Assembly: GCA_050247515.1 (NCBI GenBank) | Contig: JBFWUB010000013.1 | Coordinates: forward strand, 70,247 to 134,246 | Origin: RAM1 sp050247515 | GTDB taxonomy: Bacteria > Pseudomonadota > Gammaproteobacteria > Burkholderiales > Burkholderiaceae_C | Direction: 5' to 3' | Length of the DNA stretch: 64,000 nt | Part shown: piece after piece, positions 33,926 through 42,278 of the stretch | Position numbering within the stretch: position 1 is the stretch's first letter | How the letters are laid out: every line of letters starts with the position of its first letter | Made by a program: the position numbers and the translations under genes | Notes under the pieces: model-generated | What the model saw: the letters and a program-made list of their open reading frames with translations, nothing else | The model's database searches: none | What the model was told of the DNA's origin: nothing

Positions 33926-34897
33926 TCAGTCGCCAAACATCTTCTGCTTCAGCTCGCGCCTCTGCTGGGCTTCAAGGGAGAGGGTCGCCGTCGGCCTTGC
34001 CAGCAGGCGCCCCACGCCGATGGGCTCGCCGGTTTCGTCGCAGTACCCGTAGTCGCCGGCATCAATGCGGGCGATGGACTGCTCGATCTTCTTGAGCAGC
34101 TTGCGCTCGCGGTCGCGCGTACGCAGCTCCAGCGCGTGCTCTTCCTCGATCGTGGCGCGGTCGGCCGGATCCGGGACGATCACGGTGTCCTCGCGCAGGT
34201 GTTCGGTGGTCTCGCCCGCGCTGTTGAGGATGTCCTGCTTGAGGGCGGACAACTTGAGCCGGAAGAACGCCATCTGCTTGTCGTTCATGTATTCCGAGTC
34301 AGGCATCGCGATGACTTCGGCATCGGTCAGCTGCTCGGCCGCCTTGGTCTTCCAGTTGTTGGCGAGCTTGGGGTCTTTCTTGGCCACGGTGGGTATCGGG
34401 TGGACGAGTACGGGAGATGACATTGTCTGGGTATAGCTTGATTTGGCAGCGGTGGATGCCACCGATTGCGCCATGGAGGGCACAGTGATCTGGGCAAGGC
34501 GTGACGAAGGCTTGGGAGCCTTCGCGGGAACTGCCGCGACAACGGGAGCCGGTGGCCTGACCACAACGGGCGCTGGCGCGGGAGCGGCGGATTTTACGGC
34601 AGCCTTGGCTGCCTTGGGGACGGATGCCTGCACTTTGATGGGGGCCTTGCTCGCGGGAGCTGTTTTGGGGGTGGGCTTGGCGGCTGGCTTGGCCGGTGTT
34701 TTCTGGGCGGCAGCACGCTCCACCGGCTTCACGGCCGGCTTGGTTTTTGCGGCGGGCTTGGCAGCAGTTTTGGTGGGCGCTTGGGATTTGGCAGCCGGCT
34801 TGGCGGCTTTGGCAGCGGGCTTCGCAGCAGGCTTGCTGGCCGCGGCCCTGGTTTTGGCGGCCGGTTTGGCAGGGGCCTTCTTGGCGGGGGCTTTCAC
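33926..34897 (-). CDS. dksA: DksA-family RNA polymerase-binding regulator with long Lys/Ala/Pro N-terminal tail
   Basis: 323 aa from GTG 34897, preceded by GGAGACAGGAA (Shine-Dalgarno GGAG); no ATG lies near the beginning of the coding-like sequence. Residues about 1-150 are a histone-H1-like KPAAK repeat tail. The C-terminal 120 residues are DksA: coiled-coil region with DPADRATIEEEHALELR and the globular part YGYCDETGEPIGVGRLLARP. Canonical DksA has four zinc cysteines; only one is present here, as in the Cys-poor DksA types. DksA with ppGpp tunes rRNA and amino acid promoters. It lies downstream of a COG0523 GTPase on the same strand. Confidence 0.88.
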   Translation of the reverse strand: MKAPAKKAPAKPAAKTRAAASKPAAKPAAKAAKPAAKSQAPTKTAAKPAAKTKPAVKPVERAAAQKTPAKPAAKPTPKTAPASKAPIKVQASVPKAAKAAVKSAAPAPAPVVVRPPAPVVAAVPAKAPKPSSRLAQITVPSMAQSVASTAAKSSYTQTMSSPVLVHPIPTVAKKDPKLANNWKTKAAEQLTDAEVIAMPDSEYMNDKQMAFFRLKLSALKQDILNSAGETTEHLREDTVIVPDPADRATIEEEHALELRTRDRERKLLKKIEQSIARIDAGDYGYCDETGEPIGVGRLLARPTATLSLEAQQRRELKQKMFGD

Positions 34898-35184
34898 TTC
34901 CTGTCTCCTCGCGGCGCCGGCAACTGCATGGGCTTCACGCGAGCCTGCAGACTTGCCTTGTTCTGATGACGTGGGGCCTTCATGATTGCGAGTTATACCC
35001 CGATTGTCTGCCCGCGCGGCCACGGGTCGCGGGTTTTCACCGGCGTGCTCACCCCGCGCCTTGCCAAAGCCGAACCCCATCAGTTGCAGAATCGAGACAA
35101 TCATTTGGCTCCCCAACCAAAAAGCCGGAACGGGACTGCGGGCCCTGCCCCTCCATGGGCACCGCAAAAGGCCACTAGCCTAAC

Positions 35185-36291
35185 TCAAATAAGGCACTGT
35201 TCCAGGCCCTGCAGGAAAATGTCCTTGGGCAGGTCGATCCCGATGAACACCATCTTGCTGGTGCGCGCTTCGCCTTCAGCCCACTGCGGTCCCAGATCGC
35301 TGCCCATCAGCTGGTGCACGCCCTGGAAGATGACCTTGCGCTCGGTGCCTTTCATGTTCAGCACGCCCTTGTAGCGCAGCATGCGCGGGCCGTAGATGTT
35401 GACGATGGCCCCCAGGAAGTCCTCCAGACGCGCCGGATCAAAGGCGCGATCAGACTTGAACACGAAGCTCTTGACGTCGTCGTCATGGTGGTGGTGGTGG
35501 CCATGGCCTTCATGGGCATGCGAGGGGTGGTCGCAATGCTCGCCGTGTTCATGGTCTTGGTGGTCATGCCCGTGGTCATGATCGTGGTCATGATCGTGGT
35601 CATGATCGTGGTCATGATCGTGGTCATGATGATCGTCCTTGAGGAAATCAGGGTCGATGTCCAGCTTGGCGTTCAGGTTGAAGCCGCGCAGGTCAAACAC
35701 GTCCTTGATCGCCACCTCGCCGAAATGCACGGCCTTGTGCGGCGCGCGCGGATTCATGTGCTTCAGACGGTGGATCAGGGCGTCGGTCTCGTCCTGCGCC
35801 ACCAGATCGGTCTTGCTGATGAAGATCTGGTCGGCAAAGCCTACCTGGCGGCGCGCTTCCTGGCGGTCATTGAGTTGCTGGGCGGCATGCTTGGCGTCCA
35901 CCAGGGTCAGGATGGAGTCCAGCAGATAGGTTTCGGCGATCTCGTCGTCCATGAAGAAGGTCTGGGCGACCGGGCCCGGATCAGCCAGTCCGGTGGTTTC
36001 AATCACCACACGGTCGAAGTCGATTTCGCCCTTGCGCTTTTTCTGGGCCAGGTCCTGCAGGGTGGAGCGCAGGTCTTCACGGATGGTGCAGCAGATGCAG
36101 CCGTTGCTCATCTGGATGATCTGCTCCTTGCTTTCGGTGACCAGGATGTCGCTGTCGATGTTTTCCTCGCCAAACTCGTTTTCAATGACGGCAATTTTCT
36201 GGCCGTGGGCTTCGCTGAGCACCCGCTTGAGCAGGGTGGTTTTGCCGGAACCCAGGAAGCCGGTGAGGATGGTGGCGGGGATGAGGCTCAT
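35185..36291 (-). CDS. COG0523/CobW-family GTPase, putative metallochaperone with His-Asp repeat
   Basis: 368 aa G3E-family GTPase. Walker A GFLGSGKTT at 11-19, GCICC metal-binding motif at 64-68, ETTGLADPGPV, and SKTDLV for guanine recognition, then the CobW C-terminal domain (SFVFKSDRAFDPARLEDFLG). Between them, about residues 219-272, is a His/Asp/Glu-rich loop including a long alternating HD run that should bind divalent metal such as zinc. Family members deliver zinc or cobalt to target enzymes. No obvious Zur box was found in 36292-36345. It lies about 290 nt upstream of dksA. Confidence 0.88.
   Translation of the reverse strand: MSLIPATILTGFLGSGKTTLLKRVLSEAHGQKIAVIENEFGEENIDSDILVTESKEQIIQMSNGCICCTIREDLRSTLQDLAQKKRKGEIDFDRVVIETTGLADPGPVAQTFFMDDEIAETYLLDSILTLVDAKHAAQQLNDRQEARRQVGFADQIFISKTDLVAQDETDALIHRLKHMNPRAPHKAVHFGEVAIKDVFDLRGFNLNAKLDIDPDFLKDDHHDHDHDHDHDHDHDHDHDHGHDHQDHEHGEHCDHPSHAHEGHGHHHHHDDDVKSFVFKSDRAFDPARLEDFLGAIVNIYGPRMLRYKGVLNMKGTERKVIFQGVHQLMGSDLGPQWAEGEARTSKMVFIGIDLPKDIFLQGLEQCLI
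35572..35631. repeat. 12-bp tandem repeat, five copies, coding for the HD run
   Basis: The unit GTGGTCATGATC is repeated head to tail from 35572, the last copy slightly altered. It encodes alternating His-Asp in the GTPase and could change length by slippage in steps of four codons. Confidence 0.85.
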
Positions 36292-36345
36292 GGTGTTGGA
36301 CTGTGCTTGGGAGGTTGGGCAGTTTAGCGGGGTATTGATGTGCTT

Positions 36346-36744
36346 GTTTTTGTGTGTTTTTTGGTTGGGCTCTACCCTTTCTTTCCCCCCCTATCCCCCC
36401 CGCCCCTTTCCGCCCCCGCCGGGGCGGAAAGGGGAGCCTGGATTTTGTTACCGCGCTCCGGCTACCTGAAGAACCGGGGTGGCGCTGCGATACGCCTGAG
36501 TCCGCCACGGCGCATGCCTGCCGTTGGGGCAGTGGCTGACAACACCGCAGGCTTTGCCCCAACTGTTGGCGCGGGCCGTGGTGCGCACGGGTGTATCGCA
36601 ACCGTTCCCGATTCTTCAGGTGGCCGGAGCGCTGAAACCAGATCAGGGCTCCCCTTTCCGCCCCGGCGGGGGCGGAAAGGGGCGGGGGGGATAGGGGGGG
36701 GAAGAAAAGGTGCAGCCCCCACCAAAAACACAAAAAAAGAAAAC
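36346..36744. repeat. Palindromic element of about 400 bp (two imperfect inverted arms of about 190 bp)
   Basis: The left arm runs from TTTTTGTGTGTTTTTTGG (36346) to about 36530. The right arm, in reverse complement from 36744, repeats the same order: T-rich end with GTGTTTTTGG, a pyrimidine tract with CCCCCCCTATCCCCCCCGCC, CTTTCCGCCCCCGCCGGGG, CGGAAAGGGGAGCC, GCTCCGGC[T/C]ACCTGAAGAA, GCGATAC[G/A]CC, down to TTGGGGCA/TGCCCCAA near the centre. It fills the 454-bp gap between the GTPase start and the rlmI stop. Frames open through it on both strands are low-complexity and not credible genes. Confidence 0.8.
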
Positions 36745-36745
36745 A

Positions 36746-37927
<1,182 letters not shown>

Positions 37928-37982
37928 GGCGCTTATTGTCACGGCAGGCAACAATGCGGGGCTGGAGGAGATTTTGCGAAGC

Positions 37983-39716
37983 ATGGGCCAGTGGTTGGGC
38001 AGGCAGGTGGTGCGGGCGGCCATCCTTTTGGGGATGCTGTTGCCGGCCGCCGCATGGGCGCGCACCGTCCTCGACCTGGACGCGGCGAAGCAGCCCGTGG
38101 CGCTGAACGACTGGGGCGACTACTGGATTGACCCCTCGGGCCAGGCCACGCCCGAGGCCGTGGACGGCGGCGCCGCGAGCTGGCAGCCCACGCGCGCGCC
38201 CGCCGTTTATGCACTGCGCTCCGGGCAGGTCCTGTGGGTGCGGTTCACCGTCCCGCCCGCACCCGACAACGAGCGCTGGTACCTGGAGATTCCCTACGCG
38301 TCGGTGGACCGGGCGTCGCTGTACACGCACGACAGCGCCGGCCAGTGGAACGAGCAGCGCGCGGGCGACCTGGTGGCCGTGAGCGACTGGCCCGTGCCGC
38401 ACCGTCACCCGCTGCTGCCGATCGTGGTGTCAGCCGAGGAGCCGCGCAAATACCTGCTGCGCATTGAAAACGCCCACAGCTTCGGCGCGCCGCTGGCGTT
38501 TGTGAGTGAAAGCTACCTGTATCGCAGCGAGCAGCGTGTGTCACTGATCCTGGGCATCTACTTTGGCCTGGCGGGCCTGGCGGTCATGCTGTCGGCGCTG
38601 AGTGCCATGTCGCTGCGCGACACGGCGTACGGGCTGTACGGTCTGAGCGTGGCGTTGATGGGCCTCACCCAGGCGTCCATGACCGGCATCGCGGGGCTGC
38701 ATCTGTGGCCGGGCCTGCCGGCGTGGAACGACATCTCGCCGTTGCTGCTGTCGGTCCTCACGATGGCGTCACTGCTGTGGTTTGGCACTGCCGTGCTGTC
38801 GCTGCCCGAGCGGTCACGCCACCTGACGCGGGCCATGGCCAGCCTGGCGGTGCTGGGCCTGGCCGTGTGCGCGGCGCTGGCGGTGGTGGAGCGCTCCCAC
38901 CGGTTCCAGCTGATGACGCTGTACATCGTGCTGTCCCTGCTGGCCGCGGTGCTGGTCACGCTGTGGGCCTGGCGCCGGGGTGACCGTTATGGTCTGTGGC
39001 TGCTGGCGGGCACCGCGCCGGTCATGCTGGGCGCGGCGTTCCCGCTGGCGCGCATCGCAGGGTTGATCCCGGTGAGCTTCTGGACCCTGCACGGCATGCA
39101 GATCGGCATCGCGCTGGAGCTGCCGGTGCTGCTGGTGATCCTGATGCTGCGCAGCCAGCAGCGGCGCGAGCACAACCGGCGCATCCAGGGCCTGGACCGC
39201 CTGGACCCGGCCACCGGCCTGATCAACGCGCCGGTGTTTGCCGAACGGCTGATGCGCATGATCGCGCGCTCGCAGCGCCTGAAGCACCAGAGCGTGGTGC
39301 TGGTGATCGACCTGGTCAACGTCGAGCAGATCCAGCGCGACTTTGACCGCCACGCGGCCGAGGAACTGCCGCTGCGGGTCGCGGGCCGGCTGCTGTCGGC
39401 GGCGCGCGAGATCGACAGCGTGGCCCGGCTGTCCGAGCGGCGCTTCGGCATGCTGGTGGAGGGGCCGCTCACGCCCGAGGAAGCGGCGCAGGCCGGCCCG
39501 CGCGTGGTCGCCCGCGGGCTGATGCCGTTCAAGAACAAGCCGCTGGAATGGGTGGCCCAGCTGCGCGTGGCGCATGCGCTGGTGCCGCTGGACGGCACCG
39601 ATGCCCAGCAGGTGCTGGAGCAGATGGGTGCCTTGCTGGCGTCGGTGCCGCCTGACAGCAAGCGCGCGGTGTTTTCGCTGCATGACGAAGCCGCGGTCCC
39701 GCGTCAGGGCACCTGA
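37983..39716 (+). CDS. 7TMR-DISM sensor protein with degenerate GGDEF domain
   Basis: 577 aa from ATG 37983. Signal peptide (about 1-26, LLPAAAWA), a periplasmic 7TMR-DISM extracellular domain (about 30-180) with VLWVRFTVPP and WYLEIPYASVDRASLY, about seven membrane helices between 185 and 390, and a C-terminal diguanylate-cyclase-like domain from LDRLDPATGLINAPVFAERL. The GGDEF signature is replaced by SERRF (about 484-488) after ARL, so cyclase activity is unlikely. It may bind c-di-GMP or GTP, or act by protein contact. The gene is monocistronic and convergent with xerC. Confidence 0.85.
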   Translation: MGQWLGRQVVRAAILLGMLLPAAAWARTVLDLDAAKQPVALNDWGDYWIDPSGQATPEAVDGGAASWQPTRAPAVYALRSGQVLWVRFTVPPAPDNERWYLEIPYASVDRASLYTHDSAGQWNEQRAGDLVAVSDWPVPHRHPLLPIVVSAEEPRKYLLRIENAHSFGAPLAFVSESYLYRSEQRVSLILGIYFGLAGLAVMLSALSAMSLRDTAYGLYGLSVALMGLTQASMTGIAGLHLWPGLPAWNDISPLLLSVLTMASLLWFGTAVLSLPERSRHLTRAMASLAVLGLAVCAALAVVERSHRFQLMTLYIVLSLLAAVLVTLWAWRRGDRYGLWLLAGTAPVMLGAAFPLARIAGLIPVSFWTLHGMQIGIALELPVLLVILMLRSQQRREHNRRIQGLDRLDPATGLINAPVFAERLMRMIARSQRLKHQSVVLVIDLVNVEQIQRDFDRHAAEELPLRVAGRLLSAAREIDSVARLSERRFGMLVEGPLTPEEAAQAGPRVVARGLMPFKNKPLEWVAQLRVAHALVPLDGTDAQQVLEQMGALLASVPPDSKRAVFSLHDEAAVPRQGT

Positions 39717-39731
39717 AACAGGCGTTGCTGT

Positions 39732-40655
39732 TCAGCCCTTGCGGCGCGCGCGCGGGTGCGCGGCGTCATAGGCCTTTGCCAGGTGCTGGAAGTCCAGCCG
39801 TGTATAGACCTGCGTGGTGGTGATGTTGGCATGGCCCAGCAGCTCCTGCACCGCCCGCAGGTCGCTGCTGGACTGCAGCACATGGCTGGCAAACGAGTGG
39901 CGCAGCATGTGCGGGTGCACCGGCGTGGCCAGCCCGCTTTTCAGGCTGCGCAGCTTCACGCGCTGCCACACGGTCTGCGCCGTGATGCGCCCACCGCGAC
40001 GGCCCAGAAACAGCGCCGGCTGACCGGCGGCCGTCAGCCCCGCCGCCTGTCCGCGCACGTCCAGCCAGCGCCTGAGCGCGGCCAGCGCCTTGCTGCCCAC
40101 GGGCACCATGCGGCGCTTGCTGCCCTTGCCCAGCACATGCGCCTCGCCGGCCTGCAGGTCCACATAGCTGCTGCCCGCCACATCCAGCCCGACCAGTTCG
40201 CCCACCCGCAGGCCGCAGCCGTACAGCAGCTCCACCATCGCGGTGTCGCGCGCCTCGCTCCAGGGGTCGGCATCGGCATCGTGGTGCTCGGCCAGCTGCA
40301 CCGCGTCGTCCACGCCCAGCGCCTTGGGCAGCGGCTTGGGTGATTTGGGCGCGCGCACGTCCTGCACCGGGTTGCTGGGCACCAGGCCCTCGCGGCCCAG
40401 CCAGCCATAAAAGCCGCGCCAGCCCGACAGGATCAGCGCAATGCCGCGGCCGCTGCGCCCGCCGCCATGCATCTGCGCCACCCAGCGGCGGATATGGGCG
40501 TTTTGCACCCGGGTCAGTTCAATGCCAGCCCTGGCGGCGTTTTCAGACAGCTTTTGCAGGTCTTGCCTGTACAGCGCCACCGTGCGCTGGGCCAGACGCT
40601 TTTCGAAACGGACGTGGTCGAGATACCGCTCAACAAGATCCGCGTCAGTACTCAT
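39732..40655 (-). CDS. xerC: Site-specific tyrosine recombinase XerC
   Basis: 307 aa from ATG 40655 (MSTDADLVERYLDHVRFEK); the longer frame upstream is not conserved. With XerD it resolves chromosome dimers at dif. The N-terminal core-binding SAM-like domain is followed by the catalytic domain with LLYGCGLRVGELVGLD (Arg I), GKGSKRRMVPVG (Lys), HPHMLRHSFASHVL (His-x-x-Arg II), LGHANITTTQVYT (His and Tyr nucleophile). It starts 4 nt after the DUF484 gene. The dapF-DUF484-xerC order is the same as in E. coli. Confidence 0.96.
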   Translation of the reverse strand: MSTDADLVERYLDHVRFEKRLAQRTVALYRQDLQKLSENAARAGIELTRVQNAHIRRWVAQMHGGGRSGRGIALILSGWRGFYGWLGREGLVPSNPVQDVRAPKSPKPLPKALGVDDAVQLAEHHDADADPWSEARDTAMVELLYGCGLRVGELVGLDVAGSSYVDLQAGEAHVLGKGSKRRMVPVGSKALAALRRWLDVRGQAAGLTAAGQPALFLGRRGGRITAQTVWQRVKLRSLKSGLATPVHPHMLRHSFASHVLQSSSDLRAVQELLGHANITTTQVYTRLDFQHLAKAYDAAHPRARRKG

Positions 40656-40659
40656 GGGC

Positions 40660-41364
40660 TTATTCGTGGCGCAACCGTGAAAGCGCCGCGCTGGCCAGCT
40701 CGGCAATACGCTCCAGGAAATCCGTGCCCATGCCGCTGGAAAAACGCTGCGGGTCCGGCGAAGCCAGCACCAGCATGCCAAACGCGGGGCCTGGTGCGCT
40801 GATGGCGCCCGCGCGCAATGGCACCAGCGCAATCGACATGGCCACGCCCGGGTCACCCAGCCAGCTCACGGCCTCAAAGCCTGAGTTGACGCCACAGTAC
40901 GGCTGCGTCAGGGACGAGGCAAAGGTTTTCGCGTCGTCGCTCACGCCCTCGGCAAACGGCTCGCCGCCGTAGCGCGCGTCCACGTCCCAGACCTTGATGG
41001 CCACCTGGGGCACCATGAACTGCGTGGCGATCTCGCCCGTGATCTGCGCGGGCAGTTCGCGCGCCGGCTGCACCAGGAACAGGTTGCGCGCCCAGCGCTG
41101 CAGCCGGTCGGCAATGACCATGTTCTCGTTGCCATGGCGCACCATGTCCATCACGCGGTGCTCCAGCACCTTGATCTTTTCGCGCAGCATCTCGGCCTGG
41201 CGCTCCTGCAGACTGACGGCGCGGTTGCCATGGGGGCTGGTCAGCTGCACGGCGGCCAGCAGCTCGGCATGCCGCTCGAAAAAATCCGGCGTGTTCGCCA
41301 GGTAGTTGGCGATGTCGTCCTCGGTGATGGGGTTCATGGCGTCCTGTTTCATGAAGTCAGTCAT
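40660..41364 (-). CDS. DUF484 family protein (GAF-like)
   Basis: About 234 aa from ATG 41364 (MTDFMKQDAMN), which overlaps the end of dapF; ATG 41337 (MNPITEDDIANYL) is also possible. Members have an N-terminal helix (ITEDDIANYLANTPDFFERH), a coiled coil (SLQERQAEMLREKIKVLEHR) and a GAF-like domain, and are regularly found between dapF and xerC. Function is unknown in general. The C-terminus here, GMLVLASPDPQRFSSGMGTD, is typical. Confidence 0.9.
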   Translation of the reverse strand: MTDFMKQDAMNPITEDDIANYLANTPDFFERHAELLAAVQLTSPHGNRAVSLQERQAEMLREKIKVLEHRVMDMVRHGNENMVIADRLQRWARNLFLVQPARELPAQITGEIATQFMVPQVAIKVWDVDARYGGEPFAEGVSDDAKTFASSLTQPYCGVNSGFEAVSWLGDPGVAMSIALVPLRAGAISAPGPAFGMLVLASPDPQRFSSGMGTDFLERIAELASAALSRLRHE

Positions 41365-42238
41365 GTTGTTCGTCGGGCAATTCGATCTCGCCTTCAAAGA
41401 CCGTGGTGGCGGGGCCGGTCATCAGCACGGGCTGGCCCAGGCCGGCCCATTCAATCGTCAGGCGCCCGCCGCGCGTATCCACATCCACCCGGCTGTCCAG
41501 CAGCCCCAGGCGGATGCCGGCTACCACGGCGGCGCAGGCGCCGGTGCCGCAGGCCAGCGTCTCGCCCACGCCGCGCTCGTGCACACGCAGGCGCACCTGC
41601 GTGCGGCTGACCACCTGCATGAAACCGGCGTTGACCCGGTTGGTGAAGCGCGGATGGTGTTCGATCAGCGGGCCCTGGGTGGCAACAGGCGCGGTGTCCA
41701 CGTCGTCCACCACCTGCACGGCATGGGGGTTGCCCATGGACAGGATGGCCACGGAAACGATGGCGCTCTGGGCCGATGGGCCGAGCGCAAGCTGCCAGGT
41801 TTCCCAGGCGCCGCTGGCCTGCGGGTCGATGCCGGCGGCGTCAAACGGAACCAGCGCGGGGTCGAACACCGGCGCACCCATGTCCACGGTCACGCGGCCG
41901 TCCGGGTTCAGCTGCGGCTCGATCACGCCCGACAGCGTGCGCACCTTGACGCGCTCAGCGCTGCTCAGGCCCTTGTCATGCACAAAGCGGGCGAAACAGC
42001 GCGCGCCGTTGCCGCACTGCTCGACCTCACCGCCATCGGCGTTGTGGATCACGTATTCGAAGTCAATGCCCGGTGCCGGCGACGGGCGCACCGACAGGAT
42101 CTGGTCGGCGCCCACACCAAAGTGGCGGTCCGCCAGGAAGCTGTACTGCCCGCGCGACAGGTTCAGGCGCCCGCGCGTCTCGTCGAGCACCACGAAATCG
42201 TTGCCCGCGCCCTGCATCTTGGTGAAGCGGATTCGCAT
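41357..42238 (-). CDS. dapF: Diaminopimelate epimerase
   Basis: 293 aa from ATG 42238 (MRIRFTKMQGAGNDFVVLDE). PLP-independent epimerase converting LL-DAP to meso-DAP for lysine and peptidoglycan. The two catalytic cysteines are in EQCGNGARCFARFV and TLACGTGACAAVV; GNPHAV is the substrate motif. The product feeds MurE (DNPR type) encoded in this window. The start faces the divergent Nudix/lactamase gene 40 bp away. Confidence 0.96.
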   Translation of the reverse strand: MRIRFTKMQGAGNDFVVLDETRGRLNLSRGQYSFLADRHFGVGADQILSVRPSPAPGIDFEYVIHNADGGEVEQCGNGARCFARFVHDKGLSSAERVKVRTLSGVIEPQLNPDGRVTVDMGAPVFDPALVPFDAAGIDPQASGAWETWQLALGPSAQSAIVSVAILSMGNPHAVQVVDDVDTAPVATQGPLIEHHPRFTNRVNAGFMQVVSRTQVRLRVHERGVGETLACGTGACAAVVAGIRLGLLDSRVDVDTRGGRLTIEWAGLGQPVLMTGPATTVFEGEIELPDEQHD

Positions 42239-42278
42239 GTGCCGGATTATCGCCCGGCGCCATGCCGATAATGCAGGG

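Noticed and set aside
34898..35167. ATG-started extension of the dksA frame (to 35167)
   Set aside because: The sequence before 34897 is not DksA-like, whereas the GTG at 34897 has a good ribosome site at the right spacing. The region 34898-35184 is better read as leader and promoter; nothing else was recognised in it.
35572..35631. CRISPR-like array
   Set aside because: The regular 12-bp repeats have no spacers and are an in-frame coding tandem repeat.
36292..36345. Zur box upstream of the COG0523 GTPase
   Set aside because: No A/T-rich palindrome of the Zur type could be found, so zinc control is not claimed.
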